From contig NZ_BDJC01000070.1 in NCBI RefSeq assembly GCF_002005565.1, forward strand, positions 1 through 32,474: a DNA stretch of 32,474 bases, written 5' to 3'. Position 1 is the stretch's first letter; every line of letters begins with the position of its first letter. The notes beneath the pieces are model-generated. The model was not told where the DNA came from. It saw only the letters and a program-made list of their open reading frames with translations, and did no database searches. This stretch comes from Streptomyces sp. JHA26. Its GTDB lineage: Bacteria > Actinomycetota > Actinomycetes > Streptomycetales > Streptomycetaceae. Made by a program: the position numbers and the translations under genes. Below are positions 1-7,217 of the stretch, in pieces.

Positions 1-69
1 CTGCCGGCTCTTCCGGCGCACGGCGAGCGTGGTCGGAACGGACGGCATGCCGAGAGAAATCGCAGTCAT
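1..69 (-). CDS. ispG: IspG (GcpE), 4-hydroxy-3-methylbut-2-enyl diphosphate synthase, N-terminal fragment
   Basis: Only the first 23 codons are inside the window; the gene continues beyond position 1. The peptide starts MTAISLGMPSVP and ends RRKSRQ, which I recognise as the conserved N-terminus of streptomycete IspG. IspG is the iron-sulphur enzyme that makes HMBPP in the MEP isoprenoid pathway. The ATG is at 69-67. It lies downstream of dxr and the site-2 protease on the same strand, the order usual in Streptomyces, but a strong hairpin (214-260) separates it from them, so it probably has its own promoter in 70-213. The identification rests on a short stretch plus context. Confidence 0.85.
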   Translation of the reverse strand, partial: MTAISLGMPSVPTTLAVRRKSRQ

Positions 70-213
70 CTGCTGTGCAACCCCAAGTCTTGGATCAAGA
101 TCCGGCCCCGGTCAGCGACGGGCTCCGACCCTCGAGATTACGACACGGCCCCGGGCCCCGGCACACGGCGTGGGGCGAAACCACCCGATGGCTCCCGTCC
201 GGCCCGTCACGTG
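70..213 (-). promoter_or_regulatory. ispG upstream region
   Basis: Non-coding spacer between the terminator behind the site-2 protease gene and the ispG start. It should hold the ispG promoter and leader because the upstream operon appears to be terminated. I could not pick convincing -35 and -10 hexamers, and the ribosome site is weak (a GGGG run about 12 nt before the ATG). Confidence 0.4.
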
Positions 214-260
214 CGTGAAGCCCGGCCCGGAGGGACATGCTCTCCGGATCGGGCTTCACG
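214..260 (-). terminator. Rho-independent-type hairpin after the dxr/site-2 protease pair
   Basis: Inverted repeat with 19-nt arms (214-232 and 242-260) and a 9-nt loop. Pairing is complete apart from one G-U and one C-A position. It lies 16 nt past the stop codon of the site-2 protease gene. No clear U-tract follows, as is common in Streptomyces. Confidence 0.75.
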
Positions 261-276
261 CCGGGCTACGGGAACG

Positions 277-1581
277 TCAGCTGATCCGTACCGGATTGAC
301 GACGTCCGCCACCAGGACGAGCAGGGTGAAGCAGACGAACACGCCCGCCACCACGTACGCCACCGGCATCAGCTTCGCCACGTCGAACGGGCCCGGGTCG
401 GGCCGGCGCAGCACCTTGGCGGTGCTGCGGCGCAGCGACTCCCACAGCGCGCCCGCGATGTGTCCGCCGTCGAGCGGCAGCAGCGGGAGCATGTTGAACA
501 GGAACAGGGAGAGGTTGAAGCCGGCGACCAGCATGACGAACATGGCCAGCTGCTGGGTGGGCGGTATGTCCAGCGTGGCGATCTCGCCGCCGACCCGGGC
601 GGCGCCGACGACGCCCATCGGGGAGTCGGCCTCGCGGGGCCCGTCGCCGAAGGCGGCGTCCCACAGGGCGGGGATCTTGCCGGGCAGGGCGGCGAGGGAG
701 TCGACGGCGTCGCCGATGCGGTCGCCCATCCAGGTCACGGACTGGCCGAAGTCCTGTTTCACGACGCCGGTGGCGGCGCTGAAGCCGAGGAAGCCGGCGG
801 TGACGTACTCGCCCTGGACGATCTGTCCGTGGGAGTCCTTCTTGGCGACCTGGTTGGTGGCGATGTGGGCGTGGAGCGTGACCTCCTGGCCGCCGCGCTC
901 GACGACGATCGGCACCTGTTCGCCGGGGGTGGCGCGGATCAGGTCGGACAGTTTGTCCCAGTCGTCGGTGCGGACCCCGTCGAAGGAGACGATCTTGTCG
1001 CCCGCCTTCAGGCCGGCCGCCGCGGCCGGTGAGGCCGGGTCGGACCTGGTGCAGTCGTCGCGGTTCTCGCTCTGCGAGATCACGCACTGGGAGACGGAGC
1101 TGACGGTGGTGGTCTGCTGCGAGATGCCGAAGCCCATCAGGACCGTGAGGAACAGCACCACCGCGAGGATCAGGTTCATGAACGGGCCGGCGAACATGAC
1201 GATGACCCGTTTCCACGGCTTGCGCGTGTAGAACAGGCGCTTCTCGTCACCGGGCTGGAGCTCCTCGAAGGCGGCCGAGCGGGCGTCCTCGATCATGCCG
1301 CGCCAGGGCGAGGTGGAGCGGGCCTCCATCCGGCCGTCGGGACCGGGCGGGAACATGCCGATCATGCGGATGTAGCCGCCGAACGGGATGGCCTTGACCC
1401 CGTACTCGGTGTCGCCCTTCTTCCTCGAGAAGATCGTCGGCCCGAATCCGACCATGTACTGCGGCACGCGGATGCCGAACATCTTGGCCGTGGAGAGGTG
1501 GCCCAGCTCGTGCCAGGCGATGGAGAACAGCAGGCCGACCGCGAAGAGGACTATGCCGAGGATGAACATCAGGGTCGTCAT
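277..1581 (-). CDS. RseP-like site-2 protease (M50 intramembrane zinc metalloprotease)
   Basis: Predicted 434-aa membrane protease that cleaves transmembrane substrates such as anti-sigma factors within the membrane. The first transmembrane helix carries the zinc motif H24-E25-L-G-H28. A second helix lies near residues 100-125, a PDZ domain follows (with the AGLKAGDKIVSFDG signature), and a C-terminal helix holds NMLPLLPLDGGH, which supplies the third zinc ligand Asp. Length and order are normal for the family. The ATG at 1581-1579 overlaps the dxr stop codon (ATGA), so the two are translationally coupled. The same reading frame stays open far upstream, but that part is the shadow of dxr and the acyl-CoA dehydrogenase. 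The natural substrate cannot be told from the sequence. Confidence 0.93.
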   Translation of the reverse strand: MTTLMFILGIVLFAVGLLFSIAWHELGHLSTAKMFGIRVPQYMVGFGPTIFSRKKGDTEYGVKAIPFGGYIRMIGMFPPGPDGRMEARSTSPWRGMIEDARSAAFEELQPGDEKRLFYTRKPWKRVIVMFAGPFMNLILAVVLFLTVLMGFGISQQTTTVSSVSQCVISQSENRDDCTRSDPASPAAAAGLKAGDKIVSFDGVRTDDWDKLSDLIRATPGEQVPIVVERGGQEVTLHAHIATNQVAKKDSHGQIVQGEYVTAGFLGFSAATGVVKQDFGQSVTWMGDRIGDAVDSLAALPGKIPALWDAAFGDGPREADSPMGVVGAARVGGEIATLDIPPTQQLAMFVMLVAGFNLSLFLFNMLPLLPLDGGHIAGALWESLRRSTAKVLRRPDPGPFDVAKLMPVAYVVAGVFVCFTLLVLVADVVNPVRIS

Positions 1582-2834
1582 GCACGGGCCTCCGCCGTCT
1601 GTGCCGCCAGTTCCCGGGCCCGGGCGCGGGCCCAGGTCTCCGCTTCGAGGACGTCCGCGACGGTGAGCGAGGTTCCCGTACGGGGGGTGCCGTGCTCCTC
1701 GACCACCCGCGTGACGGTCTCCATGATCCCGAGATACGGCAGCGCGCCGCGGCGGAACGCCTCGACGCACTCCTCGTTGGCGGCATTGAACACCGCCGGA
1801 GCCGTTCCCGCGAGCCGGCCGACGTGCCGGGCCAGGTTCACCGAGGGGAAGGCCTCGTTGTCGAGGGGGAAGAACTCCCAGGTCGAGGCCTTGCTCCAGT
1901 CGAAGGCGGGGGCGGCGTCGGGGACCCGTTCGGGCCAGCCGAGACCGATGGCGATCGGCCCGCCCATGTCGGGGGGCGTCGCCTGCGCCAGGGTCGATCC
2001 GTCCGTGAACTCCACCATCGAGTGAACATACGACTGGGGATGCACGACGACCTCGATGCGGTCGAAGGGGATGTCGTAGAGCAGGTGCGCCTCGATGACC
2101 TCCAGCCCCTTGTTGACGAGGGTCGCGGAGTTGATCGTGATGACCGGGCCCATGGCCCAGGTGGGGTGGGCGAGGGCGTCCTCGACGGTGACGCTCGCCA
2201 GCTGCTCCCTGGTGCGGCCGCGGAAGGGGCCGCCGGAGGCGGTGACGACCAGTTTGCGCACGTCGGCGCGGGTGCCGGCGGCGAGCGCCTGGAAGAGGGC
2301 GGCGTGCTCGGAGTCGACCGGGATGATCTGCCCCGGCTTGGCGAGGGCCTTGACCAGCGGGCCGCCGACGATGAGCGACTCCTTGTTGGCGAGCGCGAGG
2401 GTGCGGCCCGCCTCCAGGGCGGCCAGGGTCGGGGCGAGGCCGATGGAGCCGGTGATGCCGTTGAGGACGGTGTGGCAGTCGGAGGCGGCGAGCCGGGTGG
2501 ACGCGTCCGGTCCGGCGAGGATCTCGGGAAGCGGCTCTCCGGTGCCGTACCGCGCGGCGAGCGCCTCGCGCAGCGCCGGGACGACCTCCTCGCGGGCCAC
2601 GGCGACGGTCCGTGCCTTCAGCCGGTACGCCTGCTCGGCGAGGAGGGCGACCCGGCCGCCGTCGGCGGACAGGGCGGTGACCCGGAAGCGGTCCGGGTTG
2701 CGCAGCACGAGGTCGATGGCCTGGGTCCCGATCGACCCGGTGGACCCGAGGATCACCACGTCCTTCGGGCCGTCGCCCGCCACCGGGTCGTAGACGAGGT
2801 GCGGGTCGGCGAGGGGGGCTGGACTGTCGCTCAT
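1578..2834 (-). CDS. dxr: 1-deoxy-D-xylulose 5-phosphate reductoisomerase
   Basis: 418-aa cytosolic enzyme converting DXP to MEP with NADPH, the committed step of the MEP isoprenoid pathway. The N-terminus has the NADPH-binding loop GSTGSIGTQ. The metal- and substrate-binding segments are visible: VDSEHAALFQAL (the Asp-x-Glu metal ligands), PQSYVHSMVEF, and VFNAANEECVEAF carrying the Asn and Glu of the active site. The length matches the family. The ATG at 2834 is preceded by a run of six G, the likely ribosome site. It overlaps the site-2 protease by 4 nt and is separated from the upstream acyl-CoA dehydrogenase by a strong hairpin, so transcription probably begins within 2835-2907. Confidence 0.97.
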   Translation of the reverse strand: MSDSPAPLADPHLVYDPVAGDGPKDVVILGSTGSIGTQAIDLVLRNPDRFRVTALSADGGRVALLAEQAYRLKARTVAVAREEVVPALREALAARYGTGEPLPEILAGPDASTRLAASDCHTVLNGITGSIGLAPTLAALEAGRTLALANKESLIVGGPLVKALAKPGQIIPVDSEHAALFQALAAGTRADVRKLVVTASGGPFRGRTREQLASVTVEDALAHPTWAMGPVITINSATLVNKGLEVIEAHLLYDIPFDRIEVVVHPQSYVHSMVEFTDGSTLAQATPPDMGGPIAIGLGWPERVPDAAPAFDWSKASTWEFFPLDNEAFPSVNLARHVGRLAGTAPAVFNAANEECVEAFRRGALPYLGIMETVTRVVEEHGTPRTGTSLTVADVLEAETWARARARELAAQTAEARA

Positions 2835-2907
2835 CCCCCCATTGTGGCCGCAACCGCTCCGCGGGAGGACAGCGCGTCCCCGGGCGGATGCCGCGCGGGG
2901 CGGTCGC

Positions 2908-2959
2908 CGCCGGGTCCCGTCGTCGCCGCGCGGGCGGAGGGCGACGACGGGACCCGGCG
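2908..2959 (-). terminator. Perfect 20-bp hairpin terminator between acyl-CoA dehydrogenase and dxr
   Basis: Arms 2908-2927 and 2940-2959 are exact reverse complements over 20 nt with a 12-nt loop. It begins 13 nt after the acyl-CoA dehydrogenase stop, so it most likely ends that transcript and insulates dxr. Confidence 0.8.
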
Positions 2960-2972
2960 ACCGGCGGGTGCG

Positions 2973-4919
2973 TCAGGGGATGGGGCGGTGGACGTTCTGC
3001 CGGCTGCTCGGCCCCGGCGTCGCGTCCGCGATCCAGGGGCCCTGGCCCGACGGGTCGACGACGCCCTCCTCCAGCCACGCGTAGGCGCCGCCCAGGACGC
3101 CCTTGACGACCTTGCGGTCGAGGTCGTCGGTGTTGGTCCACAGGCGGCCGAAGAGTTCCTCGACACGGATGCGGGCCTGGCGGCAGAAGGCGTCGGCGAG
3201 CTGGTAGGCCTCGCGGCCGTGGTCGCCCCTCGCGCGCAGGTGCTCGGCGCGGACGCAGGCGGCGCTCATGGCGAACAGCTCGGCGCCGATGTCGACGACG
3301 CGACCCAGGAAGCCCTGCTTGGTCTCCATCCGGCCCTGCCAGCGGGACATGGCGTAGAAGGTGGAGCGGGCGAGCTTGCGGGCGGTGCGTTCGACGTAGC
3401 GCAGGTGGCCGGAGAGGTCGACGTGGCCCGTGGGGTGGAAGTCGGCGTAGGAGCGCGGGAGCCGGCCCGGCCCCACGACCAGTTTCGGCAGCCACTTGGC
3501 GTAGAAGACGCCCGCCTGGGCGCCCGCCCTCGCCTTGTCGGACAGGGTCTTGTCCGGGTCGATCAGGTCGCCGGCGACCGAGAGGTGGGCGTCGACGGCC
3601 TCGCGGGCGATCAGCAGGTGCATGATCTCGGTGGAGCCCTCGAAGATGCGGTTGATCCGCAGGTCGCGCAGGAGCTGCTCGGCGGGTACCGCGCGCTCGC
3701 CGCGGGCCTCGAGGGAGGCCGCGGTCTCGAAGCCCCGTCCGCCGCGGATCTGGACCAGCTCGTCGGCCATCAGCCAGGCCATCTCGGAGCCGTAGAGCTT
3801 GGCGAGGGCGGCCTCGATGCGGATGTCGTTGCGGTCCTCGTCGGCCATCTGGGAGGAGAGGTCGAGGACGGCCTCCAGGGCGAAGGTGGTGGCCGCGATG
3901 AAGGAGATCTTGGCGCCGACCGCCTCGTGCAGCGCGACCGGTTTGCCCCACTGCTCGCGCGCCGCCGACCACTCGCGGGCGATCTTCAGGCACCACTTGC
4001 CGGCGCCGACGCACATGGCGGGCAGCGAGAGGCGGCCGGTGTTCAGGGTGGTCAGGGCGATCTTGAGGCCGGCGCCCTCGGGGCCGATGCGGTTCGCGGC
4101 GGGGACGCGGACCCGGTGGAAGCGGGTGACGCCGTTCTCCAGGCCGCGCAGGCCCATGAAGGCGTTGCGGTTCTCGACGGTGATGCCCTCGGATGCGGCC
4201 TCCACGACGAAGGCGGTGATGCCGCCCTTGTGGCCCTCGGACTTCGGCACGCGGGCCATGACGACGAGCAGGTCGGCGACGACGCCGTTGGTCGTCCAGA
4301 GCTTCACGCCGTCGAGCACGTAGTCGTCGCCGTCCGGCACCGCCGTGGTCGCGAGGCGGGCCGGGTCGGAGCCGACGTCCGGTTCGGTGAGCAGGAACGC
4401 CGAGATGTCGGTGCGCGCGCAGCGGGGCAGGAAGGTGTCCTTCTGCTCCTGGGTGCCGAACATCTTCAGCGGCTGCGGCACGCCGATCGACTGGTGGGCG
4501 GAGAGCAGCGCGCCGATCGCCGGACTCGCGGATCCGACCAGGGCGAGGGCCTTGTTGTAGTAGACCTGGGTGAGGCCGAGCCCGCCGTACTTGGTGTCGA
4601 TCTTCATGCCGAAGGCGCCCAGCTCCTTCAGCCCCGTGATCACCTCGTCGGGGATCCGCGCGTCGCGTTCGATGACGGACCCGTCGATCTTCGTCTCGCA
4701 GAAGTCGCGGAGCTTGGCGAGGAACTCCTCGCCGTGCTGGACGTCCTCCTCGGCCGGGACCGGATGGGGGTGGAGGAGGTCGAGGCGGAAGCGGCCGAGG
4801 AACAGCTCCTTGGCGAAGCTGGGCTTGCGCCAGTCCTGTTCCCGGGCAGCCTCCGCCACCTGGCGGGCCTCGCGTTCGGAGACGGTGGGTCGGGAGGGAG
4901 GGGTGGGTGGAGCGGACAT
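2973..4919 (-). CDS. VLCAD/ACAD9-like acyl-CoA dehydrogenase
   Basis: 648-aa flavoprotein expected to catalyse the FAD-dependent alpha,beta-desaturation of acyl-CoA in fatty-acid beta-oxidation. The core shows the usual order: an alpha-helical N-domain, the flavin-contact segment FLLTEPDVGSD, a substrate loop KLWTTNG, then RGGRGFE and RIFEGSTEI. Glu427 in IFEGS is the expected catalytic base by comparison with VLCAD. The protein is about 250 residues longer than ordinary acyl-CoA dehydrogenases and has the extra C-terminal helical domain of the very-long-chain class. The ATG at 4919 is chosen because GAGGTGAG lies just upstream; the frame is open further upstream but lacks a ribosome site and runs into an operator palindrome. 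Chain-length preference is inferred from the family only. Confidence 0.92.
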   Translation of the reverse strand: MSAPPTPPSRPTVSEREARQVAEAAREQDWRKPSFAKELFLGRFRLDLLHPHPVPAEEDVQHGEEFLAKLRDFCETKIDGSVIERDARIPDEVITGLKELGAFGMKIDTKYGGLGLTQVYYNKALALVGSASPAIGALLSAHQSIGVPQPLKMFGTQEQKDTFLPRCARTDISAFLLTEPDVGSDPARLATTAVPDGDDYVLDGVKLWTTNGVVADLLVVMARVPKSEGHKGGITAFVVEAASEGITVENRNAFMGLRGLENGVTRFHRVRVPAANRIGPEGAGLKIALTTLNTGRLSLPAMCVGAGKWCLKIAREWSAAREQWGKPVALHEAVGAKISFIAATTFALEAVLDLSSQMADEDRNDIRIEAALAKLYGSEMAWLMADELVQIRGGRGFETAASLEARGERAVPAEQLLRDLRINRIFEGSTEIMHLLIAREAVDAHLSVAGDLIDPDKTLSDKARAGAQAGVFYAKWLPKLVVGPGRLPRSYADFHPTGHVDLSGHLRYVERTARKLARSTFYAMSRWQGRMETKQGFLGRVVDIGAELFAMSAACVRAEHLRARGDHGREAYQLADAFCRQARIRVEELFGRLWTNTDDLDRKVVKGVLGGAYAWLEEGVVDPSGQGPWIADATPGPSSRQNVHRPIP

Positions 4920-5130
4920 GGGGCTCACCTCGCCGCGGATCGGCATCGAAGGGAGGTACGGCCGCGAAGTCCCCGATGCGTGAACTCGCGGGCGTACGGT
5001 ACGAGTCGGTGCTACCCGTCCGTGTGTACCCGCTCCGGGGCGGGCCCACCACCCTTCGTGCGGCCGTTCGGCCGATGGCCGCGGGCGCGAGAGGATGGGT
5101 GGGAGGCCGGGGAGACACCGGGAGGAAAAG

Positions 5131-5156
5131 AGGCTGTCGAAGCGCTTCGACAGCCT
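5131..5156. promoter_or_regulatory. LacI-type operator 1 (perfect 26-bp palindrome)
   Basis: The 26 bp are their own reverse complement, with core TGTCGAAGCGCTTCGACA centred at 5143.5. The central CG step flanked by symmetric arms is the classic geometry for LacI/GalR dimers. It lies about 100 bp before the LacI-type start, suggesting autoregulation. The same core recurs at 5224-5241, 17649-17662 and 17837-17850. Confidence 0.85.
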
Positions 5157-5223
5157 ATGGACACCCACTCCTGCTGGAGTTACTGTCGAACCACCCTCAC
5201 GCGCCTATGTCCACCCTGTGCGC

Positions 5224-5241
5224 TGTCGAAGCGCTTCACAA
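5224..5241. promoter_or_regulatory. LacI-type operator 2 (imperfect copy)
   Basis: The left half TGTCGAAGC is identical to operator 1. The right half reads GCTTCACAA, as if one G of GCTTCGACA had been lost, leaving a 10-bp perfect core at 5228-5237. It lies 15 nt before the LacI-type ATG, where binding would block transcription or translation initiation. Its centre is 89 bp from that of operator 1. Confidence 0.7.
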
Positions 5242-5256
5242 AGCTTGGAGAGCTGG

Positions 5257-6270
5257 ATGGTCACCCTCGCCGAGGTCGCCCAGCACGCCGGAGTCTCGGC
5301 GAGCACGGTGAGCTACGTCCTCAGCGGCAAGCGGTCCATCTCCACCACCACCCGGCAGCGGGTCGAGGAGAGCATCCGGACGCTCGGCTACCACCCGAAC
5401 GCCGGCGCCCGCGCCCTGGCCAGCAGCAGGTCGAACATCATCGCGCTGATGATCCCGCTGCGCACCGACATGTACGTGCCGGTGATGATGGAGATCGCCA
5501 TCGCGGTCGCGACCAGCGCACGGGCCCACGGATACGACATCCTGCTGCTCACGGGCGAGGAGGGGCCCGACGCGGTGCGCCGCGTCACCGGCAGCGGCCT
5601 CGCCGACGCGATGATCCTCATGGACGTGGAACTCGACGACGAGCGGCTGCCGTTGCTGCGCGGCACCGACCAGCCCTCCGTGCTGATCGGGCTGCCCGCC
5701 GACACCACCGGCCTGACCTGCGTCGACCTCGACTTCCGGGCGACCGGTGCGCTGTGCGTGGAGCACCTGGCGTCGCTGGGGCACCGCGACGTCGCCGTCA
5801 TCGGTGAGGCGCCCGCCGTCTACGAGCGGCACACCGGCTTCGCCGAGCGCACCCTCGACGGGCTGCGCACCCGCGCGCGCGAGCTGGGGCTGCGGCTGCT
5901 GCACCGCCCGTGCGAGGGGGGCTACGACGCGATGTCCGCGACCCTCGCCCGCGTCTTCGACGAGCGCCCGGGGACCACCGGGTTCGTCGTCCAGAACGAG
6001 TCGGCGGTCGAGCCGCTGCTCGCGCTGCTGCGCCAGCAGGGCCGGGCCGTGCCCGAGGACGTGTCGGTGGTCGCGGTCTGCCCCGAGCAGGTCGCCGTCC
6101 AGGCCTCGGTGCGGCTGACCTCGGTCGCCGTGCCGGCGCAGGAGATGGGCCGGCACGCCGTGGAACAGCTCCTCGCCAAGCTGGACGGGCGCGGCAGCGA
6201 GGAGGTCGTGCTGCTCGCGCCGGAACTGACGGTGCGGGCGAGCTCGGGACCGGCGCCGGTCCGGCCGTAG
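5257..6270 (+). CDS. LacI/GalR-family transcriptional regulator of the xyloglucan locus
   Basis: 337-aa repressor. The N-terminal helix-turn-helix is typical: TLAEVAQHAGVSASTVSYVLSG, then the hinge helix ending NAGARALASSRSN near residue 58. A periplasmic-binding-like sugar sensor fills the rest (segments such as LGHRDVAVIGE and a C-terminal LAPELTVRASS). The ATG at 5257 is chosen because GGAG lies 8 nt upstream and the helix-turn-helix starts immediately; the frame is open back to 5095, but that part spans the operators. It is convergent with the GH12 gene that ends the operon. Its operators recur only before itself, the importer operon and the GH3 gene, so it is probably their repressor, released by a xyloglucan-derived sugar. 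The inducer is unknown. Confidence 0.93.
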   Translation: MVTLAEVAQHAGVSASTVSYVLSGKRSISTTTRQRVEESIRTLGYHPNAGARALASSRSNIIALMIPLRTDMYVPVMMEIAIAVATSARAHGYDILLLTGEEGPDAVRRVTGSGLADAMILMDVELDDERLPLLRGTDQPSVLIGLPADTTGLTCVDLDFRATGALCVEHLASLGHRDVAVIGEAPAVYERHTGFAERTLDGLRTRARELGLRLLHRPCEGGYDAMSATLARVFDERPGTTGFVVQNESAVEPLLALLRQQGRAVPEDVSVVAVCPEQVAVQASVRLTSVAVPAQEMGRHAVEQLLAKLDGRGSEEVVLLAPELTVRASSGPAPVRP

Positions 6271-6285
6271 CCGGCGGGCCGTCCA

Positions 6286-6345
6286 CGCGGGCGCCGTCTT
6301 CGCGCGGACCGGCCTCGCGCGGGCCGGCTCCGTGCGGGCCGGTCT
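6286..6345. repeat. 15-bp tandem repeat, about four units
   Basis: Units 6301-6315, 6316-6330 and 6331-6345 follow the pattern CGCGCGGGCCGGCTC with a few substitutions each. A more diverged unit lies at 6286-6300, and 6346-6360 may be a decayed fifth. The array lies just behind the LacI-type stop codon, in the convergent spacer before the GH12 gene. There is no sign that it is translated. Confidence 0.6.
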
Positions 6346-6423
6346 CGCCCGGCCCTCCCCCGTCGTCGGCACCCCGCGTGAGCGGGACCGGGCGAGGTCG
6401 CCGGTCGTGGAGTGGACGTGGAG

Positions 6424-6453
6424 AGGGGCCGGTCCCGGGCGGGGCCGGCCCCT
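6424..6453 (-). terminator. Hairpin terminator at the end of the xyloglucan operon
   Basis: Arms AGGGGCCGG (6424-6432) and CCGGCCCCT (6445-6453) pair perfectly with a 12-nt loop, beginning 18 nt past the GH12 stop. The GH12 and LacI-type genes converge here, so it may work in both directions. Confidence 0.6.
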
Positions 6454-6471
6454 CGGCCGTGGTGCGGTGGG

Positions 6472-7179
6472 TCAGCCGCCGCTGACCGTCAGGGTGTCGG
6501 TGCGGAAGTCGAGGCCGCCGGCGGACGAGGTGATCTCGTAGCCGAACTGCACGTCACCGATGGTCTCGTTGCCCATCCACCCCTTGGTGTCCTTGATCCA
6601 CTTCAGGATCGGGAGGATGTTCACCGTGCCGGAGCTGGAGTCCGTGGTGCGCAGGAACGAGAAGACCTCGTTGGCGCCGTTGTTCCCCTTGTAGACGTTC
6701 CAGGAGGGGCCGCCGAGGGTCACCGAGCCCTGCGAGGTGCCGAGCGGACCGACGGCGCCGTTGTGGTTGACCCAGAGCATGATCTCGTAGTCGTGTTCCG
6801 TGTCCCAGATGTCGTACGACGTGTTGTACGCGCCGGACGACGGGACCGTGACCCTGTAGCTGCTGGTGAGCGAGCCGAGGGAGGCGATCGGCTTGTTGAT
6901 CACCTTCTTGGCGTTCGGGTACGACTTGATGCCGCCGGTGTTCGGGTGGTCGGCCCAGACGCCCCAGTTGGTGCCGGAGTTGGCCCAGACGCACTGGCTG
7001 CCGGCGCCGGAGCCCCAGATGTTGTTGTAGAGGGTGTAGCCGTTCAGGCTCGTGTTGCCCCACTGGTCGCAGGTGTTCCAGACGGCGGCCTGGGCGGGGG
7101 CGGAGGCGAGGCCGACGGTGGCGCCGAGCGCGAGGGCCGGGGCGAGGAGGGCGGTCAGGGTGCGCGTGCGTGGTGCCAT
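6472..7179 (-). CDS. Secreted GH12 endo-beta-1,4-glucanase / xyloglucanase
   Basis: 235-aa precursor with a Sec-type signal peptide (basic start, hydrophobic core, likely cleavage after residue 31 or 32 in APAQAA). The mature part is a single GH12 beta-jelly-roll. Landmarks are NNIWGSGAGSQC near the start, DYEIMLW with the probable nucleophile Glu132, and FGYEI with the probable acid/base Glu215. The 83-residue spacing of the two glutamates fits what I recall of Streptomyces CelB. There is no cellulose-binding module. The ATG at 7179 is preferred over the one at 7194 because GGAAGGAAG lies in front of it. It is the last gene of the operon, 38 nt after the GH95 stop. GH12 enzymes act on cellulose, mixed-linkage glucan or xyloglucan; the neighbours favour xyloglucan. 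Confidence 0.93.
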   Translation of the reverse strand: MAPRTRTLTALLAPALALGATVGLASAPAQAAVWNTCDQWGNTSLNGYTLYNNIWGSGAGSQCVWANSGTNWGVWADHPNTGGIKSYPNAKKVINKPIASLGSLTSSYRVTVPSSGAYNTSYDIWDTEHDYEIMLWVNHNGAVGPLGTSQGSVTLGGPSWNVYKGNNGANEVFSFLRTTDSSSGTVNILPILKWIKDTKGWMGNETIGDVQFGYEITSSAGGLDFRTDTLTVSGG

Positions 7180-7217
7180 GGTTCTTCCTTCCATGGGTGG
7201 GGGGAGGGGCGCCGGTG

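Larger units (their letters stand above)
4920..5256. promoter_or_regulatory. Divergent control region between acyl-CoA dehydrogenase and the LacI-type gene
   Basis: Non-coding 337-nt region carrying the ribosome site of the acyl-CoA dehydrogenase gene at its left end, and two LacI-type operators plus one half-site (TGTCGAA at 5184-5190) in its right half. Core promoters for the two divergent genes must lie here, but I could not assign hexamers with confidence. Confidence 0.6.

Noticed and set aside
4945..4952. ATCGAAGG as a further operator half-site near the acyl-CoA dehydrogenase start
   Set aside because: Only one partial half matches, with no symmetric partner; expected by chance.
5095..5256. 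An earlier start for the LacI-type regulator, adding 54 residues
   Set aside because: The extension would run through both operators, lacks a ribosome site and precedes the canonical helix-turn-helix start; GGAG at the downstream ATG decides the start.
1692..5807. A very long open plus-strand frame (over 1300 codons) opposite dxr and the acyl-CoA dehydrogenase gene
   Set aside because: It is rich in Gly, Asp, Val, Glu and Arg with no recognisable fold, has no ribosome site, and lies antisense to clearly conserved genes; it results from high GC with few stop codons.
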